A stretch of DNA of 64,000 bases from Stomorhina lunata (GCA_933228675.1 OW121741.1:137419858-137483857); one strand, 5' to 3'. Shown: positions 35,895-48,850, numbered from the stretch's first letter. The notes: generated from the letters alone by a model not told the origin. A program made the numbers and translations.

Positions 35895-38040
35895 AAATTT
35901 TTGACATAGGAAACAATTTTTATAAAAAATTTTAGATGTAAACATTTTTATAGAAAATCTTTGATATAAATTGTTTTTATAGAAAACTTTCGATTTTTCT
36001 TTTATAGAAAACTTTTGATATAAAATTTGTTCATACAAAATTTTCCAAAAAGGAAAATTATTCGCACTTGATCCCAGTCTATTGATAAAAACCAAAAAAA
36101 TGTTTGTGGGAACAATCAATTCCTCAAAGTTTTTCGACGTTTGGTTAGGCCACAACCATTTGCTGGCTTTTATCAGTAAATTGTAGTTAATTAATGTAAT
36201 AGACTGGGATCAAGTACGATTAATTTTCGTTTTGAATAATATTTACTATCCCGACAATTTTGTTATTTTTTGAGAAAATTTTCGATACAAAACTTTTTAA
36301 TGTAATTTTTTTTATGAAAATTTTTTAAAGTAAAATTTTTTGTAGAAAGTCTCCGATGTAAATTTTTTTCAGAAAAAGTTTTGAATTTAATGTTTTTTAA
36401 AAAATTTTTTTGAAAAAAATCATCGATGCAAACTTTTTTCATACAAAATTTTCAAAGTACCTAAATTTTGTCATATAAAATATTGATGTAAAACTTTTTC
36501 ATTTTTGTTGTCTAACAAAAAAAATCATCACACCAGTTCTCAAATTAATTTTTCATAGAAAATAACTTTTATATCAAAAGTTTTTCATAGAAAATTGTTG
36601 GGATCAAATTTTTTTTATAGAAAATTTAAACTAAAAAGTTTTTAATCTAAAATTGTTTCATAGAAAGATTTTCATGAAAAATTTTTTCATGAAAAATTTT
36701 TGATGTAAATATTTTTCACAGAAAGTTTTTAATGCTAAATTTTATCATAGAAAATTTTAAATGTAAAATTTTTCATAGAAAGAATGATGATGTAAAAATT
36801 TTTCATAGAAAGTGTTTGATGCAAAATTTTATAATTGAAAATTTGTAATATAAGATTTTTCACAAAAATTTTATTGTAAAATTTTTTAAAGAAAAATTTT
36901 AATGTATATTTTTTATAAAAAGTCTTGGAAGTAAAATTCATAGAAAACCTTCGATGTAAATTTTTTTTATAGAAAGTTTTTGTTGCAAAACTTTAACACA
37001 AAAAATAGAAAAACTTAGATAAAAAATTTTATATAGAAAAATTTCAACGTATACTTTGTTCATAGAAAGTTTTTGATGTAAAACCTTAACACAAAAAAAC
37101 TTCGAAAGAAAAATTTTTATAGAAAATTTTAAATAAAATTTTCTTATTAAAAATTTTCGACTTAAAATTTTTGATGTAAAATTTTTTGTCAAAAATTTTT
37201 TCAATAAAAAAACTTCGAAAGAAAAATTTTTATAGAAAATTTTAAATAAAATTTTCTTATTAAAAATTTTCGATGTAAAATTTTTGATGCAAAATTTTTT
37301 GTCAAAAATTTTTATAGAAAATATTTGAAGCAGAAATTGTAAATAGAAATTTTATTATGTAAAACGTAATTCTTTACACAACATTTTTTCATTAAAAGTT
37401 TTCGATCTACAGCTTTTTTATAGAAAATTTTGAATTTTTTGCCTAAAATTTTTGAAGAACATTTTTTTCAAGAAAATTTTTTTATGTTATATTTGGTCTT
37501 CAAAAATTTTAAATACAAAAGATTTCCATAGAAGATTAACAAGGTAAAATGTTTTTCTGAAGAGTTTTTCATATAAAATGTTTTTCTAAAAAATTTCCGA
37601 AGTAAAGTTTTTTATATAAAATTTTTAAATAAAAAAATTTTGAAGTAAAATTTGATTATAGAAAATTTTTGTTTTAAGTTCTAATGTAAAATTTTTCGAT
37701 AGAAAATTTTCATTTCTTCATAAAAAATTATAGATGAAAATCTTTTTCACAGAAAATTTTTAATACAAAATTTTATATAGAAAATTTTTTTTTTTTTTTT
37801 TCTTATATAATTTGTTACATTTTGTAAAATAAATTTAGAAAATTATCATCGACAAATTTTAGATAAAAAAATTTTGATTGAAAAATTTTTTCATTAAAAA
37901 ATGTTCTGTAAAATTTTTTCATATAAAATTTTTGATGTAAATTTTTTTTGTTAAAAATTTTTGATGTAATGTTTATTTATTAAAAATTTTTACAATTAAT
38001 ATAAATTTTAATATAAATTTAATTTAATATAAATTTCAAT
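35895..38040. repeat. Degenerate ~30-bp array (CATAGAAAATTTTTGATGTAAAA type)
   Basis: Long, heavily diverged tract of TTTTTCATAGAAAATTTT units with GATGTAAAA linkers, interrupted by the foldback copy at 36050-36285. A local direct duplication starts at ACTTCGAAAG, 37099 and 37212 (113 bp apart). The same unit type occurs at 30100-30680. Confidence 0.8.
36050..36285. mobile_element. Foldback element family, copy 3 (short)
   Basis: The inverted arms meet in the middle: CGCACTTGATCCCAGTCTAT at 36061 and ATAGACTGGGATCAAGTACG near 36203. TTTGGTTAGGCCA in the centre and the outer block TACTATCCCGACAATTTTGT (near 36245) match the family member at 1201-1760 and its left flank. It is shorter than copy 2 and has lost most of the inner arm. 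Confidence 0.75.
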
Positions 38041-38690
38041 ATACATTTTTTTCTCTTTAAAATTTCACACATAAAATGTTACTGCTCTCTAAAATACCTA
38101 CCTACCTATTTCTCTCAAATAACAAAAAATGTTACAAAACAATTTTTGTATTTAAAAATAATTTAAATTGTTTTTTTAATTTAAGTTTATTTACCTTTTT
38201 CAATTCTTCCTAAAATACATACGTAGAGACTCTGTAATGTTTATGACCTAAATTCACTTTAATCTATCAATACCTATAAATTATCTTTAACTTAAATTAC
38301 ATATCATTTACCCACTAATTTATGCAAATAGTTGACATAGTTTTCCATTGGAAATTGATTAAGTAGCGCCAATTTAAAATAATATTAAATGTTTAAAACG
38401 AAACCATCGAACCAAGAAATGAAAGTAAAACAAATTAGTTCGTCGTAAACGTTTAAAAGAAAATTATCATTAGTCTCTGTATCTAGTATTTAGTGGTAGT
38501 TTTTATGCATGAGCTGGCCACATAAACAATTTCCATGATTTTATTTTTCTAACCATATTTTAATTTCTACTGTTTTTTTTCTTGTCCACACATGCAAATA
38601 ATTTATTTATTATGATTTGTTTTCCTATTTTTTTCCACCGTTTGCCATATAAACTATAATAATTTCTGTATTACTTTTATTATTTTTCAG
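38041..38690. other. Unique sequence upstream of a micro-exon candidate
   Basis: About 650 bp of non-repetitive DNA. From 38540 on the plus strand it becomes pyrimidine-rich and ends in TTTTATTATTTTTCAG at 38690, consistent with the 3' end of an intron. Confidence 0.5.
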
Positions 38691-38726
38691 GTTATGGCTG
38701 TGAATATAAGCAGCTGCTAAATGCAG
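38691..38726 (+). CDS. Candidate 36-bp micro-exon of an unidentified host gene
   Basis: A strong plus-strand acceptor (TTTTATTATTTTTCAG ending at 38690) and a donor (CAG then GTTAGT at 38727) enclose 36 bp. Two frames contain stops; the third is open and reads, after two bases that complete a split codon, YGCEYKQLLNA, leaving one G for the next codon. The exon is thus symmetric (phase 1 to phase 1) and could be included or skipped without a frameshift. Composition is clearly less AT-rich than its surroundings. I do not recognise the protein. Short exons of this kind occur inside very long introns of neuronal and muscle genes in flies. A chance match is possible because splice-like strings are frequent in AT-rich DNA. 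Confidence 0.45.
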
Positions 38727-38984
38727 GTTAGTATTAGATTTATTAAAAGGAAACCATAAATATGTGTCAGATTTTTAAAATTTCTATTTAAATAACGCCT
38801 ACGAATTGCTAGAGTTTGAATTGTTAGGGATGAATTTAAAATTGAGTCATTATAAAATAAAAAATAGAACAAATTTTGAAAAATGTAATTCATTTTAAAA
38901 AGTACACAATTTCGATTGATCAAAACGTTGATTTAATCTAATGGGATATTCGATTTTAAAATATCCGTTTCTGTAAAACATCTT

Positions 38985-39215
<231 letters not shown>

Positions 39216-40274
39216 AAGGAGCTAGCTCACTAAAACTTAGAAACATTCGTTATCTATGAGAAAATTTTGGTATTGAAATTGGTCAAAATCGGTTAACATT
39301 TGACTATAGTTCCCGTATAACCTCATCTAGGCTAATCGCTTATTTGCTAATAAATTACAAATTATAACAGCTATGATGACAAAATTTACATAGCATATAA
39401 AATTTCATCGAAATCGGTTCACATTTAATCATAGTTCCTATATAAAAAACTTACGGAAACAGCCTAAATTCCGCCTGAAATTCACTTAAACTCCAATAGA
39501 TGATAAACTGTAATAGCTTTAGCCACTAAATTTAGCACAAAGAAGTCATATGTGAATGCCAACCAGTGTGCAAAATTTAGTCACAATCGGTCATTATTTG
39601 ACCATAGCTTCCATATAAAAAACTTACGGAAACACAAAAATACAAAAAGAAAAGGGGGTTTATATCAGTCTATCCGTTAGATAAAAGCGCGATAGCGCCT
39701 TAACTAAAAACGCTACAGCAACAAAATTTTACAAAAGGAAGTTTTATGTAAATGCCAGTCAGTGTGCAACATTTTGTTACCATCAGTCACCATTTGACCA
39801 TAGCTCCCATATAAAAAACTTACAGAAACACATAAATACAAAAAGAAAAGGAGATTTATGTCCGTCTGTCCGTCAGATAAAGCGCGACAGCTCCTTAACT
39901 ACAAAAGTTGTGTACTGAAAATGTGAGAAATCGGTTTACATTTAGTTAGAGCTCCCATATAACCCCGCCTCGGGAAATACATGAATGCTGATAAATTGAG
40001 TACAATTGTAATAGCTATGACGACTTAATTTAGAATAGAGAAGTTTTATGCAACTATTGGTCAGTATATCAAATTTTATAGGAATCGGTCCATATTTGAC
40101 TGTAACTTTCATATAAAAAACGCTCCCGGAAACCAAAAAACTTTTTTCCAAAATGGTTCACGTTTTGAATTTGCTGCACCCTCGTAGAAATATGAGATAT
40201 GTTTTTAAATTTAACACAACTTGATAGTTTGTATATAGGATTCGGCACAGCCGAATATAGCTCTCTTACTTGTT
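39216..40274 (-). mobile_element. Dispersed non-coding element with internal repeats and terminal hairpin
   Basis: The body contains several related blocks of the form AAATCGG, CATTTGACCATAG and CTCCCATATAAAAAACTTAC. Two adjacent ones near 39606 and 39801 are about 195 bp apart and share AAACACA, AATACAAAAAGAAAAG and the run from TCCGT to GATAAAGCGCGA. The right end (40232-40274) is the hairpin ATTCGGC-ACA-GCCGAAT-like terminus followed by AGAGCTATATTC inverse and ending in CTTACTTGTT. Inverted, this is the same terminus as 34594-34655. No protein is encoded. A Helitron-like origin is possible but unproven. Confidence 0.65.
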
Positions 40275-40284
40275 ATTCCTTCTA

Positions 40285-40408
40285 TTTAACAAAAAAATTT
40301 TCTTGTAAAATTCTATTTATATAGCAAATTTTTAATGTAAAATTTTATATAAAAAAAATGTAATAAAAATTTTGCATCTAAAGTTTAATAAAGAAAATGT
40401 TTTTTGTA
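40285..40408. repeat. Degenerate array remnant
   Basis: AAATTTTTAATGTAAAATTTT-like units matching the style of 35895-38040. It continues at 41215-41500 on the other side of the inserted element. Confidence 0.5.
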
Positions 40409-41195
40409 AAATTGTATATGGGCATTTCTTGGAAAAGGTCAACCGCAACCAAAATATTAAAGTTGAAGAAAAAGGACTTTTCTGAGAAAATTTAGTTAGT
40501 TAATGCATTGGATTTTAAGAATATACCTAATTAAATACATATTACCATTTGTAATATAAGAAAAGTGGTCAGCAAAGAGCATCTTTGCTTTTTTTTTGGT
40601 TTTAGCGTTTTTTATTAACATTTTTCCTTGAGTTATTTCTGAGTGTTACATACCATGTCGATTGCACTTTTCTTATAGACTAAATATACCAACAATAAAT
40701 ATTTAAAAACACCACAGTAGAGATCAAGCAAACTCCGAATAACGGTATAATTTAAAGATTCTTTATACTACATTCTTTGTAATCATTGTCCCGTTCGCGA
40801 TGTCCCGTTCGCGATTTAAAAAAAAATATTTAAAAAAAAATAATAATAAGGATAATTAAAAAAACAAAATGCCAAATAAAAGCTTTATATCTCTCCTTTA
40901 GTTAAAAAATAATCTCCATTTAATAAACTGACAAAATTCGCAGACTTTTAAAGAAAACCACACACCGAAAAAAATGACTTACATTTTTTGTCCCGTTCGC
41001 GATCGCAAGCTTATCGAAAATATTTGGAGAACGTTCATATTTTATAATTTTCTTTTTGTTCTCAAAAATTGTTCTACTAAAATGCTATTAAATATTTATA
41101 AAAAGTTAAAAAAAAATTTGAGTTTTCATATTTTTTTTTTCAAGTTGAGTGCGTACGAATGTCCCGTTCGCGATCCTGGAAATACCCATATACAA
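40409..41195. mobile_element. Inverted-terminus element carrying four TGTCCCGTTCGCGAT motifs
   Basis: The ends are inverted: AAAATTGTATATGGGCATTT at the left (40409) and the inverse of AAAATTGTATATGGGTATTT at the right (about 41176-41195). Inside, a GC-rich 14-15-mer TGTCCCGTTCGCGAT occurs four times in the same orientation: 40787, 40801 (tandem with the first), 40989 and 41160, the last directly beside the right terminus. Degenerate CATAGAAAA-type array lies on both sides, so the element seems inserted in array DNA. A frame at 40974-41228 reads CPVRD twice only because of the motif. Superfamily unknown. Confidence 0.6.
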
Positions 41196-41214
41196 TTTTT
41201 TCATATAGACAAAC

Positions 41215-41500
41215 AATTTTTCATTTGATATTTTAGATAGAACAGAAAATTGCATATAGAAAATTTTACCTGTAGAATTTCTCATACAAAAATATTTTAT
41301 GTAAAATTTTTCAAAAAAAAATTTTGATGGAAAATTTTTGCATGGACAATTTTCAATATAAGATTTGTACGAACAGTTTTCGAATCAAAGTTTAAGAAAC
41401 AAAATTTTTAGAAGAATCATTTTTTATAGACAGCTTTAAGCATAAAATTTCTTGATAAAATTTTGGAGGTAAAATTTTTCCTAATAATTTCCAAATTTCT
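41215..41500. repeat. Degenerate array remnant
   Basis: Weakly periodic units with TATAGAAAATTTT and GTAAAATTTTT, fading after 41480. Confidence 0.5.
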
Positions 41501-42714
41501 GACAATGGTTTTGGAAATGCATTAAAAATATTGTCACCTTATTCTTAAACATTGCTTAAATATTCAATCATGCTTTGATGTAAAACAGTTTTTAATTATT
41601 TCTAATTTTTGAATATTTGATTCTTTAAATTTTTCTCTTTGCCATTTGCTATAGCATCTGCTTCCAATTAAAATACTAACGCCTTAGATGATTTATTTAA
41701 TATCTTTTTCTATTTCCTGCAAAACACATATGTTCTCTAATAATTCTAATTTTTTAAATATATAAAACTAATCACTTTTAAATTTATACTCGTTTCCAAC
41801 AGTTTATGTCTTAATTGAAATTTAAAATTTTTCTAATACTCTCGAGAGTATGAAAAAGAATAAGTTTTATTTTTCAAATCAAATTATTTATCAAACCATT
41901 ATCCACAATAATTTTCTTCAATTTAGAGAAAATTTAGTTTTTTCGTACGTTCACAGACACTTACGTTTTAAAATGTATAATAAAAACGTTTGAATTAAAT
42001 GGAGAATATCTTGAAATTTACTATGTATGTATGTATTATGTTATAAAATAAAATATTTTAAATATTCATATTTAAATGTATTTGTTTTAATGCATTTTCT
42101 AATACGACATATGGTAGGATAAAAAGCAAAAGGTTTACATTAAAAAAAACTTAAATTCTTTTTGTTAAGGACTTTCTAGGTCTTTCCAGTTATCAGATAC
42201 AAAGCTCTAAAAAACTAGTTTTACTATTTGTTACTTAAGCCCCTTTCCTTTTGAGCTGTTGATTTTTCCACATTTCTTCATTCAATTGTTGACAAGTGAA
42301 AATATTTTTGGTATTTTCATGTTATAAATTTTATCTTCATAATATATTTACTATATGTGAGTGCATGTCTATGCATGTTTCTTAGAAATAAAAGTTTAAG
42401 ATTAATTTAAAATACTAAAAATCAAGTTGTCACTTGAACATTTTTATATTTTTGTAAAGAAAAAGATAAAAACAAAAATTAAATGAATTTTATTATATTT
42501 TAGTCATTTCAATTGAATGAGAATTTATTTTTTTTTTAACAAAATTAACCCATTGTAAGTTTTGGAATATATAAGGATTTTTGGTTCTTAATAGAATTTA
42601 GGAAAGAAGAAATTATGTTGCATATTTTCGGGATGTTTTTCTCCAAACAAGGTTGCCGGGTCACATAAACATACCAGGAAATTGTTGAGCAGACGAGCTA
42701 GTAATATTTGATAC
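41501..42714. other. Unique AT-rich sequence, no gene seen
   Basis: About 1.2 kb without recognisable signals. A CTCGAGAG palindrome-like string at 41841 is isolated. No coding frame is credible. Confidence 0.5.
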
Positions 42715-43930
42715 TTTCATAGAAATTTGCGATCAAAAAATAAAAAATTTTATAGAAAAATTTTCAACAAAATTTTTTTTTTAGAAAATGTTCGATAAAA
42801 AATTTTTGCTAACAAATTTTCGATAAAAAAAATTTTTCTATAGAAAATTTTTCGATAAAAATTTTTCTTATCGAAATTTTTTTATAAAAAATATTTCGAT
42901 TAAAACTATTGTTATAAAAAAATTTTCTACAAAAATTTGTATATAGAAAAATGTTCTATAAAATTTTTTTATAGAAAAATTTTCGATAAAAAAATTTTTA
43001 ATAAAGAAATTTTCGATTCAAAAAAATTAAAAAAAAAATTCGATAAGAAAAAATTTTTTGGTAGAAAAAATTTCGATAAAAATATATTTTTATAAAAAAA
43101 TTTTCCATAAAAAATGTTTATAGAAAAAGTTTTCAATAACAAATATTTTAAAGAAAATTTTTTTATAAACATTTTTTTATAAAAATTTTTTTATAAAAAA
43201 TTTTTTATCCAAAATTTTTAAAGAAAAATTTTTTATCCAAAATTTTTAAAGAAAAATTTTCAATAAAAAATTTTTTTATCGAAAAATTTTTGATACAAAT
43301 TTTTTTATCGAAAAATTTTCGATAAATATTATTTATAGAAAAATTTTCGATAAAAATTTTTTATAGCAAAATTTTTGATAAAGTTTTATTTAGAGAAAAA
43401 ATTTCGAAAAAAAACTTTTGATAAAAAAGTTTGCGATAAAAATTTTTTTTTTTAAATTTTCAATAAAAATTTTTTTTTAAAAATTTTCCGTAAAAAATTT
43501 TTAATATATAAAAAAATTTTCGATGAAAAATTTTTTATAGAAAAATTTTCAATTAAAAAATTTTTATAGAAAAATTTTCTATAAAAAAATTTTTTATAGA
43601 AAAATTTTCGATAAAAATACATTTATATAGAAAAATTTTCGATAAAAATACATTTTTTTAGAAAAATGTTCGATAAAAATACATTTTTATAGAAAACCTT
43701 TCGATAAAAATACATTTTTATAGAAAAATTTTCGATAAAAATACATTTTTATAGAAAAATTTTCGATAAAAAATTTGTATATAGAAAAATTTTCAATAAA
43801 AAATTCTTTACAGAAATTTTTTCGGTAAAAAATTTTTAAATAGAAAAAATTTCGAAAAAAAAATTAATATAAAAATTTTTGATAAAAAATTTTACATTTC
43901 TAAATTTTTGTATAGTAAAATTTTTGTTAT
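42715..43930. repeat. ~31-bp array (TTTTCGATAAAAA type)
   Basis: Units of TTTTTATAGAAAAATTTTCG plus ATAAAAATACA, regular at 31 bp around 43600-43770 and degenerate elsewhere. It resembles the left-edge array (1-388), which also uses a TTTTCG linker. Confidence 0.92.
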
Positions 43931-44412
43931 CAACTAGACCAATATTTGCTTAGCATAAATTAATGTTTCAAAAATAGTAACTCGAAAGGGTTAAATCTTC
44001 TTTCATATTACGAAAATTTTAAAAGCAAAAGCCTTAAATTATCTCATATCAAAATGTATTAATTTAAATACATTTTTGTACTTGAAAAATGAAACTAAAA
44101 CCACAAATTGAGAAATCTTATTTCAGGCATTTTTTGAAATTTAAGTTTTTATAAAAATTTTAAAAATTGTTGGTTTATAATCTAAAATAAATGGTTAAGT
44201 TTATCTTTAAATAAAACTTAAACTGTTTAAATTTTGTTCTTCATTACTTTCTTTTGACACAATTTATATTGTTTAATTTTTAATAAATTATAAAATAATT
44301 GAGTTACTAAATTTTTCCAGCCAAATAAGGCTTAGTTAAATTTTAGTTACTTTGATTAATTATTTTCAAAGTTATTTAACTTTAAATTGCAGAACTGTAA
44401 ATTAAACGATTT
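43931..44412. other. Unique AT-rich sequence, no gene seen
   Basis: About 480 bp between an array and a foldback-family fragment. Nothing recognised. Confidence 0.5.
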
Positions 44413-44414
44413 GT

Positions 44415-44582
44415 ATTTGCACTTAATCCCAGTCTATAAAATTTATTTATTAATGTAAAATGAAAGCCAAAAAATGTCTTTAGGACAACCAATTCCTAGA
44501 CCAAATTCGAATTTTATGGTTGGTTAGGCCATCATAGTATCTACTTTTAGACAGATCAAAAACATCGCATTATTACCAGCCA
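44415..44582 (-). mobile_element. Foldback element family, copy 4 (single arm)
   Basis: Contains GCACTTAATCCCAGTCTATA, then CAATTCCTAGACC, then GGTTGGTTAGGCCATC and TTTAGACAGATCAAAAACAT, in the order of the left arm of 1201-1451 (GATCCC, ATTCCTCGACG, GGTTAGGCCATCTC, TTTAGACAGATCGAAAA). The second arm is missing, so this is half an element or a rearranged remnant. Confidence 0.75.
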
Positions 44583-46569
44583 GGTAAAAAAAATAAATTT
44601 TTTAAAAACTTGATTTCAAAGTACAGTAGGAGTAGGAAAAAATCTAATAAATCTATATTAAACAAATGTCTAGCAAATTATTTAAAATAAGTTTTCATTG
44701 TTTTACCCTTCACTGTTTCAATTTACCTGTTATACAAAAGTATTCAGCTAAATGTTTATGTAATTTAAACACACACATGTAATAAGCTCAGACACATATT
44801 AGAAACACCTATAAAAAACCAAAAAAATACAATATAATTAAGCCACAAAGTGTTGGTGAAATATAATATTTGTAGAGTCATTATTTAAGCTGTTTTTTTT
44901 TTTTGTAATTTACCAAAATAATTTGGTGTGCACTAAAAAGGTAAATTAAATTATAATAAACTTAAAACTTCACACAGACATGTATGTATATGCATATGTA
45001 TATGAAAAGTTCAACTACAATTAGTTACAAATACAAAAAAAAGAAAATGTAATCGTTTTCATACACTTACCCTCTTTTGATGAATATAATATGCTTGGAC
45101 ATCCATACGTATACTTAATATAGATATGTGAGATTACATATTATGTTAATCATACGTACCTCGTATTCGCTTTCACATTTACGCTCCAAAGTATGCTGTA
45201 CTTTTTTTATTTGCTTATGCTAGAATAACTTTATCCATGAAAATTTTTTATTTTGTATGGATGGTTCCTTATAAAATAAATATCAATATCAAAAAAATAA
45301 ATAAAAATATCAAATGTCTTTGATGTTAAAGTTTTCATAGAAAAATTTTTGGTTGTAAAGGTTTTTAATAAAATTAAAAATTTTTTGTATACAAATTTTT
45401 TAAATTAATTTTTTATATGCAAAATTTTTCAAAGAAAATTTTTGAATGTACGATTTTCTAAGAAAATTTTTCATCCTTATAGTTTCCATAGAATAATGAA
45501 GTTTTTTTGATGTAAAATTTTCGATACAAGATTTTAAGAATTTTTTCTTAATAATTTAAAAGTCAAAATTTTATATATTTTTTTCTTCATAAATTTTTTA
45601 TATTAAGTTTAAAAAAAAATTACATTAGTGTTCAAATATTAATATAAAAGTATACTACCATTTTCTGCACTACTGTTTTCTCTACTTTTTCACAATATGC
45701 AAAGTAGCTTCTTTTTGCGATTTTTTTCTCTTTTTAGTTTTATTGTTCTATTAGACCACATGTGTTTTTAATGAAGTTTCCGGAGTTTAATTTTTATTTT
45801 GCCATATTCCTACTCTTACCGCTTCTAAATATACTTTTCTTTATAATACAAAAACACACATGTCCATAAAGCATAGATGAGTTTTTCGTAGAAAGCATGA
45901 GTTGAAGCTGTCATTATGTTAATTTGAAAAAGTCTCATACCCAATTATATGTGTATATATTCACACAAATGCATACATACTTATACTCATACGTTAGCAG
46001 TAAAGTTAAAAGGCCATAAGCATACATACATATGTTCAACTTATATAGATAGACGCATAAAATGAGTGAGTAAAATAAAAACATATATAAAATATGTGCT
46101 TATAAAACTAGTATCCTTGTTTTTGTTGGCCTTTATTTTTAAGCTCATTGCGCTCATTATGATATCAACGCAAAGGGTACGAAGAAAAACACCTGTGAAA
46201 TGTTACTCTTAGCCACTATTAAAATTAAAAATAACATAAATACATCACTCAACTGCTTACTAATAAACAAAAACACATACCAATAAAACACACATATCCT
46301 ATTAAAGGATAACACATTTGTTTATATATACATAGTCCTTAGTGGAAAATACAAATGAACATACATGTATAACTTTCTACACATACAATTTAAGTGCAAA
46401 TGCTCATTTATTTAAAGGATAGACAACGATAATAATACACAACAAAAAACTAATTTACTTTTTTATAATTGAATCGAGCATTTTTTGCATCCGGGAAAGC
46501 CTCATGTATCAAAATAAAAATCCACATGATTTTCACGAATCTTGCTGTAGAGTGGGGAAAGTTATATTC
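44583..46569. other. Unique sequence with weak array remnant
   Basis: About 2 kb. 45325-45610 holds very degenerate TTTTTCAAAGAAAATTTT-like units; the rest is non-repetitive AT-rich DNA. A donor-like GTAAGTG on the minus strand near 45062-45070 has open frames behind it, but no acceptor is convincing. No gene called. Confidence 0.45.
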
Positions 46570-46936
46570 TGTTCTAGTTCTGTTCTAGTTCTGTTCCAGT
46601 TCTGTTCTAGTTCTGTTCTAGTTCTGTTCTAGTTCTGTTCTAGTTCTGTTCTAGTTCTGTTCTAGTTCTGTTCTAGTTCTGTTCTGTTCTAGTTCTGTTC
46701 TAGTTCTGTTCTAGTTCTGTTCTAGTTCTGCTCTAGTTCTGTTCTAGTTCTGTTCTAGTTCTGTTCTAGTTCTGTTCTAGTTTTGTTCTAGTTCTGTTCT
46801 AGTTCTGTTCTAGTTCTGTTCTAGTTCTGTTCTAGTTCTGTTCTAGTTCTGTTCTAGTTCTGTTCTAGTTCTGTTCTAGTTCTGTTCTAGTTCTGTTCTA
46901 GTTCTGTTCTAGTTCTGTTCTAGTTCTGTTCTAGTT
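46570..46936. repeat. 11-bp minisatellite (GTTCTGTTCTA)n
   Basis: About 33 copies of GTTCTGTTCTA, nearly perfect, with rare substitutions (TTCCAG, GCTCTAG, TTTTGTT) and one partial unit near 46680. It is unrelated to the CTATAGAAAA family by sequence. Its right edge shades into GTCTGATAGGTTAGTTC. Confidence 0.97.
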
Positions 46937-48850
46937 GTCTGATAGGTTAGTTCTTGCTCTATAATAGTTTAGTACTTTGGCTTCCCTATGCAACTGTAGG
47001 AATAATTCAACAAAAGAGCTATTAACTACTCCCTCTAAGCTTCTTATACCCTACTAGGATGATAACGGGTATAATTAATTTTTGCTTTTGTATGTCTATA
47101 ACATCAATTCGCTCTAGTGCTAAAAATAATGAGAATTACAGGAAAAGGATAAAGCTCAACTTATGACTGAAAATTATGAAGTTATTAATACTGAATACTG
47201 AAAAATGCTAATAATGGATTAGATAGTTAATGCAGAAAGTAAGCTTTTTTTATTATATTTTAAGATGATAGTGATGTCGTTAGTACATACATTATTCTAC
47301 AGTCGACAGTAGTTTTTAAGCTGAAGTCAACAACCAAAAATGTAAAATGTTTTTAATTCTAAAAATGGGTATCTTAGATTCGACTTAGTCAAATATGTTA
47401 CTCTTACACATTTCCAGTCCCTTTTTAACTTCAACCTACAAAGTCCTTGCAAACAGTTTTTCATTTTCCTGCTGCCTGCCTAGACGAGCCATGCAAAATA
47501 TATTTTTAATGATGCGCCACATACGCTGTGCGTGTTGCTTTTCTTTATTAGGATTTTGGTTTCATTTCATATCCTTATTGCTGTCATTTCTGTTGTTATT
47601 TGTAGAACAAATTTGTTGTTGTTTGTGTCATTCCCATAGTAAACTGACAGAAATACCTACTGCCACAGGAGTGAAAAATGGATCAAACAAACTCATACTT
47701 GAAAATTTTAAACATACATACACAGAGGCATTTTTATGGCTATATTTTTAGCTTTAATTTTGATATCTACGTGTTTAATCTAAAGGATCATGACCAGCCT
47801 TATAACAGGAAATAGCTGAACACAAACTGCAATTTTATTTAAAAAGGGATTTTATAAATTATTCTGCAACTAACAGGTGTTTGACTAAGGTAACCACAAA
47901 TCGTATCAAATAGTGGGAAATTCAGTAAACTAGACTTATTCTAACGATAGCAAAGTGTAGAGGAATATTTGTAAAAATGTATGTATTACTTATTAAAAGT
48001 AATAGCAAGTGTAATGGGGTAGTAATTTAAGGCAAATTTGTATATGAGATGAGTTTGCTGGTGAGCATAGGCATATTTTAGTTGTGTAAAAATTTAATTT
48101 GTTGTTTCCTGCTGTTTGTTATTGCAGTTTTTACCAGCTGAAAAGCCATATTTTAAATTTGCTTAAATTTTGTATGTATGTGTTTATGTATGTATGTATG
48201 TATGTATTCATACCAACACATGAATATAACATAGTTTTATTTATCTTTATTTACATAAATACATATGCATGGTCTTATTTTATTGTAGGTATATTTTAAT
48301 TTATTTATGTAAATTTTCTATAAAAATGTAAATAAATAAAATATATTTTATACTATTCTTTTATTTGTATTGTGTATTTTTTTTCTCCAATTCAATTCTA
48401 TATATGTGTTGGTGTACAAGTGTTTTGGGAAATTTTTCCAATTGCATAAATTATTTAAATATTTATTTTTATTCGATCAAATTGATTGTTTTTAAATTGA
48501 CTTAAGTGTACAACACAACTGTAAACAAAATCATATACACACTTGCAAATTATATCGATAGTATGTGTGTGTGTGTGTATTGTATTGGCCGCAAAATATT
48601 CTTCTCTCTGTAAATCAATAATCAATCGAGTTTTCTATGCGTGTCATGAATTTGTTTAATACATATAAATAGTATATTTTATTTAAACTTTAATTTATAT
48701 AACTTTTATTTAATTCAACACACATTCTCGCTCAAACCTAACAAAATGCACATCCTGTTCTGGATAAATTTACCTCAATAATGGAATCATCATTAATAAA
48801 ATCTGCAATTTTGTAATCAAAATATAAAATTATTGTAGATACTCATGGGA
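46937..48850. other. Unique sequence, no gene called
   Basis: About 1.9 kb of non-repetitive DNA with TATG microsatellite at 48172-48208 and a TG run at 48561-48578. The plus-strand open frame at 47395-47751 (118 codons) contains a hydrophobic stretch SLLGFWFHFISLLLSFLLLF and is longer than most here, but it is T-rich, Cys-rich without pattern, and unlike any family I know. It is left uncalled. Confidence 0.45.

Noticed and set aside
40974..41228. 84-codon frame with CPVRD twice
   Set aside because: The repeated residues are the TGTCCCGTTCGCGAT motif translated; nothing else suggests a protein.
45030..45120. Donor-like GTAAGTG on the minus strand with open frames behind it
   Set aside because: All three frames are open over a short stretch and no acceptor is convincing; GTAAGT is expected many times by chance in AT-rich DNA.
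47395..47751. 118-codon plus-strand frame with a hydrophobic segment
   Set aside because: No recognisable domain, T-rich composition typical of the region, no splice or promoter context. Kept only as a note under the unique-sequence entry.
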